A stretch of 64,000 nt of DNA from Streptomyces sp. VRA16 Mangrove soil (GTDB lineage Bacteria; Actinomycetota; Actinomycetes; Streptomycetales; Streptomycetaceae). The notes beneath the pieces were generated by a model. It was given only the letters and a program-made list of their open reading frames with translations. It was not told the origin of the DNA and did no database searches. The stretch lies in assembly GCF_017377775.1 (NCBI RefSeq), contig NZ_JAFVLN010000003.1, positions 372,001-436,000 on the forward strand, written 5' to 3'. Position numbers and translations under genes: made by a program. This document shows, in pieces, positions 16,406-24,330 of the stretch (position 1 is its first letter; every line of letters starts with the position of its first letter).

Positions 16406-17248
16406 TCAGCGACCGTGGCGCACGGAGCGGGATGCGCGCAGGATCAGGTCGGTGACGGGCTCGGGGTCGCTGACGGAGACGGCGTGCGGGGCGTCGACGG
16501 CGACGGTGTGGGCGCCGGCGCGCCGGGCCATCCATCGCTCGGCGGTCGGGGGGATGTTGCGGTCACGGTCGGCGACGAGGTACCAGCTGGGGATGGTCTT
16601 CCAGGCGGCGGCCGTGGCCCGTTCCTGGAGCGCGGCGAGCGTGATGGGCCGCTGTCCCGCCGCCATGACCTGGGCCGTGCGGATCGGCACTCCGGCCGCG
16701 AACTGATCGCGGAACAGGTCCTTCCTGATGACGAGTTCCTCCGCCTGCCCGCCCCCGGGGAGCGGATAGGTCTGTGCGACGGTGGCCTGCCCCAGGGTGC
16801 TGCCGGGGAACTTGTCGGTCAGTGCGAGCGCGCTCTCCCCGACCTCCGGCACGAACGCCGCGATGTAGACCAGGGCCTTGACGTGGGAGGCGCCGGACGC
16901 GGCCTGGCTGATGACCGCGCCGCCGTAGGAGTGCCCCACCAGCACGACCGGGCCGGTCACGCCGTCCAGGACGCTGCGGATGTAGGCGGCGTCACTGGCC
17001 AGGTCGCGCAGCGGCAGGGCCGGTGCCAGGACCCGGTGGCCCTGCCGCTGGAGCCGCTCGACCACGCCGCTCCAACTGGAGGCGTCGGCGAACGCGCCGT
17101 GGATCAGGACGACGGTGGGCTTGTCCGGACGGGGCCGGCGGCCGGCGGCCGAGCCGGGCACGGCGTGGGCGACGCCCGCGGTGCCCAGCGCCGCGGCGCC
17201 GGCGAGAAGGGAGGCGGTGACGGTACGGCGTGAGATCGGTGCGTTCAT
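16406..17248 (-). CDS. Secreted (Tat) alpha/beta hydrolase, paralogue 1
   Basis: 280 aa. The N-terminus has a Tat-type signal (SRRTVTASLLAGAAALGTAGVAHA). The mature part is an alpha/beta hydrolase: oxyanion region VLIHGAFADASSW, nucleophile elbow GHSYGG, acid VADRDRNIP, and catalytic His in DAPHAVSVSDP. It resembles the two downstream hydrolases at 30-50% by eye, and those lack a signal peptide. Family members are esterases or act on small amides; the substrate is unknown. 57 bp separate it from the next hydrolase on the same strand. Confidence 0.85.
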   Translation of the reverse strand: MNAPISRRTVTASLLAGAAALGTAGVAHAVPGSAAGRRPRPDKPTVVLIHGAFADASSWSGVVERLQRQGHRVLAPALPLRDLASDAAYIRSVLDGVTGPVVLVGHSYGGAVISQAASGASHVKALVYIAAFVPEVGESALALTDKFPGSTLGQATVAQTYPLPGGGQAEELVIRKDLFRDQFAAGVPIRTAQVMAAGQRPITLAALQERATAAAWKTIPSWYLVADRDRNIPPTAERWMARRAGAHTVAVDAPHAVSVSDPEPVTDLILRASRSVRHGR

Positions 17249-17305
17249 GGTCGCTCTCTGCGAGGGTGAAATCCGTTGATGGACGGCCGAGCCGGCTCGC
17301 TCAGG

Positions 17306-18028
17306 TCAGGCGGAGCTGGCGGTGGCTGCTTCCGCGATCAGTTCGACGACGCGCCCGGGGTGGGACAGCATCACGAGGTGGGAGGAGTCGACCTCGACGG
17401 TGGTCATGCCGGCCCGCTGGTAGCCGTAGCGCTCGACGTCGGGGTTGATGGTGTGGTCGGAGGAGGAGACCAGGCCCCAGGAGGGCTTGGTCTTCCAAGC
17501 CGCGGCAGGCGCCGCGTCGGCGAACGCCTGGGCGGCGAGCGGACGCTGGGAGGCGGCGAGCACCCTGGCGAGGCGGGCGTCGACGTCAGCGGCGAAGATG
17601 GCGGGGAACTTGTCGGGCCGGACCGACACGTCGGTGCCGGTCTCGGTGGTGCCCTCGACGGGGAAGGGCGTGTAGACGAGCGCGGCGGCGAGGTCGGAGT
17701 CCGGGAAGCGGCCCTGCAGCTCGCCGAGGCTCTCGCCCTTCTCCAGGGCGTAACCGGCCAGGTAGACAAGGGCCTTGACGTTGTCCTCGGTCCCGGCGAC
17801 GGTGATGACGGCGCCGCCGTAGGAATGGCCCACCAGGACGACGGGACCGGGGATCTGGCGGACGAGCGAGGCGACGTAGGCGGCGTCGCCGATCAGGCTG
17901 CGGTTGGGTACGGCCGGGGCGACGACGTCGTAGCCGCGGTCGATGAGCCGGGGAATCACCTCGGCGTAGCTGGAGGCGTCGGCGAACGCTCCGTGGACGA
18001 GGACGACGGTGGGCTTGGCGGAAGACAT
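17306..18028 (-). CDS. Alpha/beta hydrolase, paralogue 2 (cytoplasmic)
   Basis: 240 aa, starting directly at the hydrolase fold ([21 protein letters not shown]). Catalytic residues are visible: GHSYGG, a Ser/Asp-containing VSSSDHTIN at the acid position, and His in DSSHLVMLSHPG. No signal peptide. GGGGAGTACTCCC precedes the ATG. It lies between paralogue 1 and a 513-bp stretch containing a broken ThDP-enzyme gene. Confidence 0.85.
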   Translation of the reverse strand: MSSAKPTVVLVHGAFADASSYAEVIPRLIDRGYDVVAPAVPNRSLIGDAAYVASLVRQIPGPVVLVGHSYGGAVITVAGTEDNVKALVYLAGYALEKGESLGELQGRFPDSDLAAALVYTPFPVEGTTETGTDVSVRPDKFPAIFAADVDARLARVLAASQRPLAAQAFADAAPAAAWKTKPSWGLVSSSDHTINPDVERYGYQRAGMTTVEVDSSHLVMLSHPGRVVELIAEAATASSA

Positions 18029-18229
18029 GGGAGTACTCCCCTTCGGGCGTCGTGGTGGGTGTGCGAAGTGATCGGGTGGCGGGCTCGCGAGGGGGGGGTG
18101 AACCGCGCCTCGCGGAGCGACTCCGCCTGCCTGCTGGAACTTTATGGGCGAAGGAAGTGCGTTGTTTGCCCGCCAGCGCCCTGAATGTGTCCTCTGTGCG
18201 CCCTGACTGCCGGGTCGGCCGTTCCGGCC

Positions 18230-18337
18230 GGTGAGCGCGTCGGGGTCGGTGGCCGCGTCGACGAGTGCGGAGCCGTCGTGGGCGCACGCCGCGCGCAGGG
18301 CGGGTGGTTCGTCGTGATCAGCGGCGTGGACGTGGCG
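18230..18337 (-). pseudogene. C-terminal remnant of a ThDP-dependent pyruvate oxidase/dehydrogenase-like gene
   Basis: Read on the - strand, these bases encode PPALRAACAHDGSALVDAAT followed by DPDALT. This matches the conserved end of PoxB-type ThDP enzymes (pattern ALREALAHPGPALVDVVTDPNAL). An in-frame TGA lies just upstream and no start codon is available, so this is a fragment. A second fragment of the same kind of gene lies 23 bp away on the opposite strand. Called by eye from family memory; a protein search would settle it. Confidence 0.55.
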
Positions 18338-18359
18338 GGATCAGGCTCTCCGCGCGCGG

Positions 18360-18479
18360 GAGGCCGCGGCGTGCGCCGGCTCGTGCGGGCCCGGCAACCC
18401 GCGTCTCGTCAACGGCCTCTACGACGCGCACCGCTCGATGGCGCCCGCCCTCGCCCTGGCGGCACGTATCCCCGGCGGT
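18360..18479 (+). pseudogene. Central remnant of a ThDP-dependent pyruvate oxidase/dehydrogenase-like gene
   Basis: Read on the + strand from 18360: [19 protein letters not shown] then [20 protein letters not shown]. This is the well-conserved [30 protein letters not shown] region of PoxB-type enzymes. Matching stops abruptly after IPGG, and the part that should precede EAAA is deleted. It is inverted relative to the C-terminal remnant at 18230-18337, so the locus was rearranged as well as truncated. Confidence 0.6.
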
Positions 18480-18541
18480 GGTACGCGAGTGGTCCCGTGC
18501 GGGGAACGGCTCGCGGCACTGCGCGTCGCGGAGCGGGTGCG

Positions 18542-19261
18542 TCAGCTGGTGGCGCGGACCGCGTCGAGAATGAGGTTCGCGACGTCCCTGGGGCGGGAGA
18601 CAGCGACAGCGTGCGACGCGTCGTCGAGCTGGACGACCGTCGCTCCGGCGCGTTCGGCCCCGAAGCGTTCGACGTCGGGATGGATGGTCCGGTCGGCACC
18701 GGCGATCAGGGCCCACGCCGGTTTGGTGTGCCAGGCGGCGGCGGTGGCCTTCTCCTCGAACGCCGAGGCGGCCAGCGGCCGTTGGGCCGCCGCGAGCACG
18801 CGGGCGACGGGGGCGGAGACATCGGCGGCGAACACCGCGGGGAACGCCTCCGGCACGATGCTGACCTCGTCGACGCGTTCGCCCGCGGGCGCCGTGCACG
18901 TCTCACGTCTGAGGTGCTCGGACAGGGCGGAGTGCGGGAACCGGCCCACCAGCTCGGCCAGGCTCTCGCCCTTCTCAAGAATGAATGCGGCGACGTAGAC
19001 AAGACCGACGACGTTGTCGGTGATGCCTGCGACCGTGATCAGCGCGCCGCCGTAGGAATGGCCGACCATGACGACCGGGCCGTCGATGCGGTCGGCAACG
19101 GAAGCGACGTAGGCGGCGTCCGAGGCCAGACCGCGCAACGGGTTCGCCACCGCGACGACCGGGAGGCCGAGCCGCTGAAGTTCGTCGATGACTCCGAGCC
19201 AGCCTGATGTGTCGGAGAACGCGCCGTGCACGAGGACGACAGTGGGCGAAGAGTCGGGCAT
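18542..19261 (-). CDS. Alpha/beta hydrolase, paralogue 3
   Basis: 239 aa, beginning [21 protein letters not shown]. The elbow GHSYGG, acid region [16 protein letters not shown] and catalytic His in [12 protein letters not shown] match paralogues 1 and 2, including the shared [11 protein letters not shown]/RFPxS stretch. ATG 19261 has GAGGAA upstream; the longer frame would start in Arg/Pro-rich junk. It is followed (upstream in transcription) by the AraC-type gene, 37 bp away on the same strand, which may control the group. Confidence 0.85.
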   Translation of the reverse strand: MPDSSPTVVLVHGAFSDTSGWLGVIDELQRLGLPVVAVANPLRGLASDAAYVASVADRIDGPVVMVGHSYGGALITVAGITDNVVGLVYVAAFILEKGESLAELVGRFPHSALSEHLRRETCTAPAGERVDEVSIVPEAFPAVFAADVSAPVARVLAAAQRPLAASAFEEKATAAAWHTKPAWALIAGADRTIHPDVERFGAERAGATVVQLDDASHAVAVSRPRDVANLILDAVRATS

Positions 19262-19298
19262 GGTCCATTCCTCATGAGCGGGGCGGTCCGGGCGACAT

Positions 19299-20138
19299 TC
19301 AGTCGCGCGTGGAGAGGGAGATCTGCCATTCGGTGGGTGACAGGCCGTACGTGCGGCGGAACAGTCGGCTGAAGTGCGAAGGGCTGGCAAATCCCCAGTT
19401 CTGTGCCACCGCGGCCACGGTGCGCCGCCGGTTGGACGGTCGGCCCAGATCCACGCGACAGGATTCGAGCCTGCGCTGCCGAATCCAGGTACCGACGGTC
19501 GTGCCGTCGCTCTGGAAAAGCTTGTGCAGATAGCGGACGGAGATGTGATGAGCCCTGGCGATCGACTGTGGCGACAGATCGGGGTCCATCAGATGCGTCT
19601 CTATGTGGTCGCGAATGCGCGTGAGCATCTCACCGCCGGCTGCCGGGGAGGCGACGGATCCGGGCCCGAGGAGTTCGGCCACGAGGAGAGCGACGAGGTC
19701 CACCGCGTTGAGGGAGAGCCTTCTCGCGCTCGCCGAGTGGCAGAGTCCGTCCTCGCCGATCAGGGCGTTGAGGAAGCGCGACACGAGCGCTCCGACGCCG
19801 CTGTCCGCCGGTGCTTCGGTGCCCGCCAGGCGGCGGGCCTCCTCTGCGGAGATCCCCAGATGGACGCAGGGGACCCGGAAGACCACGAAGTGACCTTCGC
19901 CGTGCGGGTGTTCCGGTTCCAGAGGGTCCAGGAAGAGCAGGCTGCGGCATTCCGACGATTCTTCGGGACCGGCCTTCGGGAGTGCGAGGTAGGGGCTTTC
20001 TCCGTCTTCTTCGGAGGTCGCCCAGGGCAGTGTTCTGTGGTGGCGGCCCGAGTCATCTCCCCGGGCCGCTCCGGCAGTTCTTTCTCCTGCTGATTCTTCT
20101 GTTCGCATCGGTGCGCGCGATATGACCGACCTGGTCAC
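19299..20138 (-). CDS. AraC-family transcriptional regulator
   Basis: 279 aa. The C-terminal ~100 residues are a double helix-turn-helix: DLSPQSIARAHHISVRYLHKLF (HTH 1) and VAAVAQNWGFASPSHFSRLF with YGLSPTEW (HTH 2). The upstream part resembles the cupin-like AraC_binding_2 ligand domain but is shorter than the ~320 aa common for this class, and the first 40 residues (Arg/Gly/Ser-rich) look unfolded, so the start could lie elsewhere or the N-terminus be worn. It heads the group with hydrolase paralogue 3. Confidence 0.8.
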   Translation of the reverse strand: MTRSVISRAPMRTEESAGERTAGAARGDDSGRHHRTLPWATSEEDGESPYLALPKAGPEESSECRSLLFLDPLEPEHPHGEGHFVVFRVPCVHLGISAEEARRLAGTEAPADSGVGALVSRFLNALIGEDGLCHSASARRLSLNAVDLVALLVAELLGPGSVASPAAGGEMLTRIRDHIETHLMDPDLSPQSIARAHHISVRYLHKLFQSDGTTVGTWIRQRRLESCRVDLGRPSNRRRTVAAVAQNWGFASPSHFSRLFRRTYGLSPTEWQISLSTRD

Positions 20139-20313
20139 AGTGGGCTCCAGTCGTGCCGTAGTTCATGAGTTCCGGGGCTCGGCAACTGTTCCGTTACGCG
20201 CGGGACAGCTCCTGCCTGACTCATTGTTCTTCGGCACGGCCTCCGGCCACCACCGCGCTCCGTAGTGATGGGCCGGGAGAAACTTCATCACTCTGTAGTG
20301 ACGAGGTGCCCGC

Positions 20314-21564
20314 TCACAGCACGGCGTCGTCCTCGGCCGTGCCGAGCATGTCCTTGATCCGCAGGCCCAGGTGCAGGATCAGCCGGTCGCCGCCGTTGTC
20401 CAGGTCGAGGCCGGTGAGCTCATGGACCTGCCGCAGCCGGTAGTAGAGGGAGGTCCGGTGGATCTCCAGCGCCTCCGCGGTCCTCGGTACGGATCCGGCG
20501 TGCTCCAGGAAGGAGCGCAGGGTCTCCTCGAGCCGCTGGCCGCCGGGCGCCTTCAGCAGCGTGCGGAGCGGTTTCGGCAGCAGGGACTCGTTCAGGGCGT
20601 GGTCGGGCAGTTGCAGGAGCACGGCGTACTCGCCGAGCTCCTCCCACATTCCGACGCGCTTGAGATGCGGCAGGCGGCGTGCCGCGCGAGCGGCCACCAG
20701 CGCCTGCTCGTAGGAGGTCCACGCCTCGGCCAGACCGGCCTGACGGCCGCCGACGCCCAGCACGGGTTCGGCCGAGGCGTCGAGGTACGTACGCACCGCC
20801 TCCACGGCCCGGGTGGACTGCTCCGCCAGTTCACGCTCGCCCGGTTGCCGGTCACCGACCTGGAGCACGACGGCCCGGTCCGGGGCGACGGCCAGGAGGC
20901 CGTGGGTCGTTCGGGTGCGCAGGAGGCCCTCCAGGGCGCCGCGCAGGGCCACTTCGATCTGGCCCGGCGACTCATGAGAGGGCGTCACCTGAAGGACGGT
21001 CACCACGGCGTGCGCCGCGTCGGGGAGCAGTCCGCTGTCGACGATGCGCTGTCGCGCGGCGGCGCGGCCGGCGGCGCTCGCGCCCAGCAGGGCCTCCAGC
21101 AGCTCCCGTTCCAGCGCGCCGTCGGTGTCGGAGGCCGCCTGGTCCGCGTACATCTGGGCGCTGATGTCGCCGGACGCACGGCCGATGGTGTCGATCTCCT
21201 CCGGTGTCAGCTCGGCGTCGGGCGCCACCACCATCAGCAGTCCGAGAAGGTGTCCCTTTTCGCGCAGCGGTACGCAGTAGCGCGTGAGCAGGCCCAGTTC
21301 GTCGCGGCCTTCGATGTATCCCGGCCGGGTCCACCGGGCGACGCCCTGGTCGAGGACGTAGCGGATGATCTCGCTGTCCGCCCGGCCCTGGAGCAGGCTG
21401 CGGATGCGGACCGGGTCGGCGTCCTCGAAGTGTCTGCTGGAGCAGACGAAGCGGACGAGGGGGTCGTCCACGACGACGGACCGGCGCAGTCTCGCGGCCA
21501 GCTCCTCCACGAGTCCCTGTAGCGCGACGCTGCCGACGTGCGTCCGTCTGACCTCTTCATTCAT
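20314..21564 (-). CDS. PucR/CdaR-family transcriptional regulator
   Basis: 416 aa. The N-terminal ~150 residues look like a sensor (GAF-like) domain. A middle GGDEF-like/PucR region (LGVGGRQAGLAEAWTSYEQALVA) follows. The C-terminal PucR helix-turn-helix is clear: LEETLRSFLEHAGSVPRTAE, then IHRTSLYYRLRQVHELTG. ATG 21564 (MNEEVRR) is taken, with AAAGGGGG upstream; the longer frame overlaps the promoter of the divergent hydrolase. The 236-bp gap to that hydrolase is a shared divergent promoter, so the hydrolase is a likely target. Confidence 0.85.
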   Translation of the reverse strand: MNEEVRRTHVGSVALQGLVEELAARLRRSVVVDDPLVRFVCSSRHFEDADPVRIRSLLQGRADSEIIRYVLDQGVARWTRPGYIEGRDELGLLTRYCVPLREKGHLLGLLMVVAPDAELTPEEIDTIGRASGDISAQMYADQAASDTDGALERELLEALLGASAAGRAAARQRIVDSGLLPDAAHAVVTVLQVTPSHESPGQIEVALRGALEGLLRTRTTHGLLAVAPDRAVVLQVGDRQPGERELAEQSTRAVEAVRTYLDASAEPVLGVGGRQAGLAEAWTSYEQALVAARAARRLPHLKRVGMWEELGEYAVLLQLPDHALNESLLPKPLRTLLKAPGGQRLEETLRSFLEHAGSVPRTAEALEIHRTSLYYRLRQVHELTGLDLDNGGDRLILHLGLRIKDMLGTAEDDAVL

Positions 21565-21799
21565 GCCCGCCCCCTTTGAGATCTCATTTCTACAAGGCGT
21601 GAATCCGGCAGACCAAATTTTCGACAGTGTGAGGTCGGTCAAGCCCTCGTCGGGCATCGGTGGGCGCTCTGTGCACGGGGAGAAAAGAGGAGGGCGCTCC
21701 CAGAGCAGAGGATTTGCCGCTGCCCGTTCGGCTCTGTACAAAGACGTCTGCACGCCGCTCCCACCGCACCGGCGGACGGCAGAACGACGGAGGGGCACC

Positions 21800-22648
21800 A
21801 TGGGTGAGTTGACGACGCGCGACGGTACGCGGCTCACATACCGCGACAGCGGGGGCGACGGGGCCCCTCTGGTCATGCTCCACGGCTGGGGGCAGACACA
21901 GGAGATGTTCCGGCACCAGATGACCGGCCTGGCTCCCACGCGCCGCGTCATCACCGTCGACCTTCGCGGTCACGGCAGGTCCGACAAGCCCCGGCACGGC
22001 TACCGGATCGCCCGGCTGGCCCGTGACGTCCTCGACCTCCTCGACCATCTGGGTCTGGAGCGTGTCGACGCCCTCGGCTGGTCGATGGGGGTGTCCGTGT
22101 GGTGGAGCTTCATGGACCAGTGCGGCACCGGCCGGATCCGGCGCTTCGTCGCCGTCGACCAGCCCGCCGCCGTCGCGGCCGTCCCCTGGATGACACCCGC
22201 GGAACAGCGGGAGTCGGGAGCCATCTTCGACGTGCCGGCCCTGCTGGATCTCGGCGCGGCCCTGGCCGGGCCCGACGGCGAGCAGGCCCGCCAGGACTTC
22301 GTACGCGGCATGTTCTCCGGCAGCACCGATCCCGGGATCCTCGCGTTCGTCGCCGAGGAGATCCGGTCGACGCCCGCCTATGCCGGTGTGCCGCTGCTGT
22401 TCGACCACTGCGCCCAGGACTGGCGCGACATGCTGCCCCGGGTCGACGTTCCGACGCTGGTCATCGCGTGCGAGGGCAGCCATGTGAGCCTCGACTCCCA
22501 GCGCTACGTCGCCGAGCGCATCCCGGGCGCCCGCCTGCACGTCTTCCCGACCGACGTCGCCTCGTCACACTTTCCGTTCCTGGAGAACCCGCCGGCGTTC
22601 AACGCCTTGGTGGACAAGTTCCTCTCGCAGGAGAATCCAGCGGGCTGA
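21800..22648 (+). CDS. Alpha/beta hydrolase
   Basis: 282 aa. LVMLHGWGQTQEMFRHQ supplies the oxyanion hole, VDLRGHGRSDKP and the nucleophile elbow GWSMG follow, and the catalytic His is likely in SSHFPFLENP. At the usual acid position the protein reads IACEGSHVSLD, with no Asp in the GxxD motif, so the acid residue may be Glu or displaced. GGAGGGG precedes the ATG. Divergent from the PucR regulator; family members include haloperoxidase-like and lactonase enzymes. Confidence 0.82.
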   Translation: MGELTTRDGTRLTYRDSGGDGAPLVMLHGWGQTQEMFRHQMTGLAPTRRVITVDLRGHGRSDKPRHGYRIARLARDVLDLLDHLGLERVDALGWSMGVSVWWSFMDQCGTGRIRRFVAVDQPAAVAAVPWMTPAEQRESGAIFDVPALLDLGAALAGPDGEQARQDFVRGMFSGSTDPGILAFVAEEIRSTPAYAGVPLLFDHCAQDWRDMLPRVDVPTLVIACEGSHVSLDSQRYVAERIPGARLHVFPTDVASSHFPFLENPPAFNALVDKFLSQENPAG

Positions 22649-22665
22649 CACCGGAGACCGCCGTC

Positions 22666-22696
22666 GGCGCCGGCCCCCCGCACAGGGACCGGCGCC
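22666..22696. terminator. Bidirectional terminator between convergent genes
   Basis: GGCGCCGGCCC pairs with GGACCGGCGCC (one G-U) across a 9-nt loop, between the convergent hydrolase and MFS genes. Confidence 0.65.
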
Positions 22697-22712
22697 GCCA
22701 CGGCATACGGAC

Positions 22713-24077
22713 TCAGGCGTTCAGCTCCTCCAGCGTCCGCCCCTTCGTCTCCACGGCGAACAGCGCGATCACCGCGCCGACGCCCGCCACGCAGGCCAGC
22801 TGCGCGAAGACCAGGCCGAGGCCGCCGCCCGAGCCGAGGATCGCGCCGACCGTGATCGGGCCGAGGATCACCCCGAGCCGGTTCCACAGCCCGCCGAAGG
22901 CCGCGCCCCTGGCCCGGTTGGAGGTCGGGTAGAGCTCCGGCGAGTAGAGGTACAGGCCCGCGTTGATCGCGTAGACGAAGAAGGTCGTGCAGGACGCGAA
23001 GACGGCGACCTTGAGGCCCGAGGTGGCCCCGGCGACGGCGAGTGTCCCGAGCGCGAGCGCGGTGCCGGCCAGCGCGGCGACCAGCGCGGGACGCCGCCCG
23101 ATCCGGTCGATGACGAGCGCGACCGCGAAGGTGCCGAACAGGCCGGTGATGTTGCTCAGCAGCGTGTAGACGAGCGCCGTCGTCAGATCGAGGCCGAAGT
23201 TCTTCGTGTACAGGGACGGCAGCCAGGTCGAGATGCCGTGATTGACGTAGTACGCGACGAACCACAGGGCCGACAGGACAGCGGTCCGGCGCAGATAGCG
23301 GCCGGTGAACAGATCGCGCAGCCGGCCGCGCGTCGCCTCGGGCGCGGGGTCGGCCGAGGGCCGCGGCAGGGGTTCGCCGACCGCCCGCTCGACCTCGGCC
23401 TCGATCCGGGCGATGACCTGCTCGGCCTCCTCGGTGCGGCCCTGGGAGAGCAGCCAGCGGGGCGACTCGGCGACGTGCCGGGGCAGCAGGGCCGCGATCA
23501 GGACGGGCAGTGCGCCGATCACGAACATCGCGCGCCAGCCGAGGTTCGGCACCACCCACACGGCGACGAGGCTGGCCGCCGCGAGCCCGGCCGGGAAGAT
23601 CATCTCGTAGAGCAGGACGAAGCGGCCGCGCTTGTCGGAGCGGGCGATCTCGTTGATGTAGGTGGCCGCGACCGGGACGACGCCGCCGATGCCCAGGCCC
23701 TGGACGAACCGGAAGAGCGAGAACAGTTCGATGCCGTTCGCCAGCGCGACCGCGAGGCTGGCCACGCCGGTCGTCGCCACACCGAGGGCGACGGTGCGCA
23801 CCCGGCCGATCCGGTCGCCCAGCCAGCCCGCGACCAGGGCGCCGAGCAGCATGCCGATGGAGCCGGCGGTGACCGCGAAGGTCGCCTGCCCCGTCGTGAG
23901 GTGCCAGTCCTTGATGAGGACGGGCAGGGCCGAGGCGGCGAGGAGCTGGTCGAAGGCCTCGAAGAACGTCACGGCGCCGATCAGGAATCGGACCTTGACG
24001 TGCCAGCGGGAGTGCGGCAGCCGTTCGAGCCTGGCCGCGATCGAGCCGAGGCCCTGAGTGCCGGCCACAGTCGTCAT
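22713..24077 (-). CDS. MFS transporter (sugar/aromatic-acid porter type)
   Basis: 454 aa with 12 predicted membrane helices. Typical MFS loop motifs are GWLGDRIGRVRT after helix 2, RFVQGLGIGGVVPVAATY in helix 4, and PESPRWLLSQGRTEEAE (HVAESPRW here) in the central loop. Also GDRIGR-type RPALVAALAG after helix 8. It is divergent from the aldehyde dehydrogenase that begins the aromatic cluster and shares its promoter region, so uptake of the pathway substrate is the likely job. Of the SP/AAHS branch by motif. Confidence 0.85.
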   Translation of the reverse strand: MTTVAGTQGLGSIAARLERLPHSRWHVKVRFLIGAVTFFEAFDQLLAASALPVLIKDWHLTTGQATFAVTAGSIGMLLGALVAGWLGDRIGRVRTVALGVATTGVASLAVALANGIELFSLFRFVQGLGIGGVVPVAATYINEIARSDKRGRFVLLYEMIFPAGLAAASLVAVWVVPNLGWRAMFVIGALPVLIAALLPRHVAESPRWLLSQGRTEEAEQVIARIEAEVERAVGEPLPRPSADPAPEATRGRLRDLFTGRYLRRTAVLSALWFVAYYVNHGISTWLPSLYTKNFGLDLTTALVYTLLSNITGLFGTFAVALVIDRIGRRPALVAALAGTALALGTLAVAGATSGLKVAVFASCTTFFVYAINAGLYLYSPELYPTSNRARGAAFGGLWNRLGVILGPITVGAILGSGGGLGLVFAQLACVAGVGAVIALFAVETKGRTLEELNA

Positions 24078-24137
24078 AGAGGGGTCCTTCCGCGAACACG
24101 CGAAACAGGGGAGTCCCGCAGACAGTAGGAGCCGACA

Positions 24138-24296
24138 CCTAAGCGGTCAATGGTTAGGCACTTAGACATGTAGAGAGTGACACCACCGTCACCTCCGCGT
24201 AACTCACGCTGGACAGTGGGGAGTCAGCGGCTGCCCGACAGTCCAGAAAGGGGTCTTGCGCGGAAACATTTAAGCGCTTAGATTTCTAGCGCTTGA
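24138..24296. promoter_or_regulatory. Divergent promoter with repeated TAAGCGC-type sites
   Basis: The 253-bp gap between the divergent MFS and ALDH genes holds CCTAAGCGG (24138-24146), GGCACTTAG (24157-24165), a perfect palindrome TAAGCGCTTA (24271-24280) and TAGCGCTTGAG (24287-24297). All share a CTAAG(C/T)GC half-site in one or other orientation, and CCTAA-N11-TTAGG also forms an inverted repeat (24138-24158). One cluster lies near each gene start, as for a regulator controlling both directions. The cognate regulator is unknown; the FadR-type gene at 38704 is a candidate. Confidence 0.5.
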
Positions 24297-24330
24297 GAGA
24301 TCCAGCCCCACTCCGCCTGGAGGTTCCGCC

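Noticed and set aside
15566..17233. 555-codon + strand ORF
   Set aside because: Overlaps two convincing - strand genes with signal peptides; its own translation is low-complexity.
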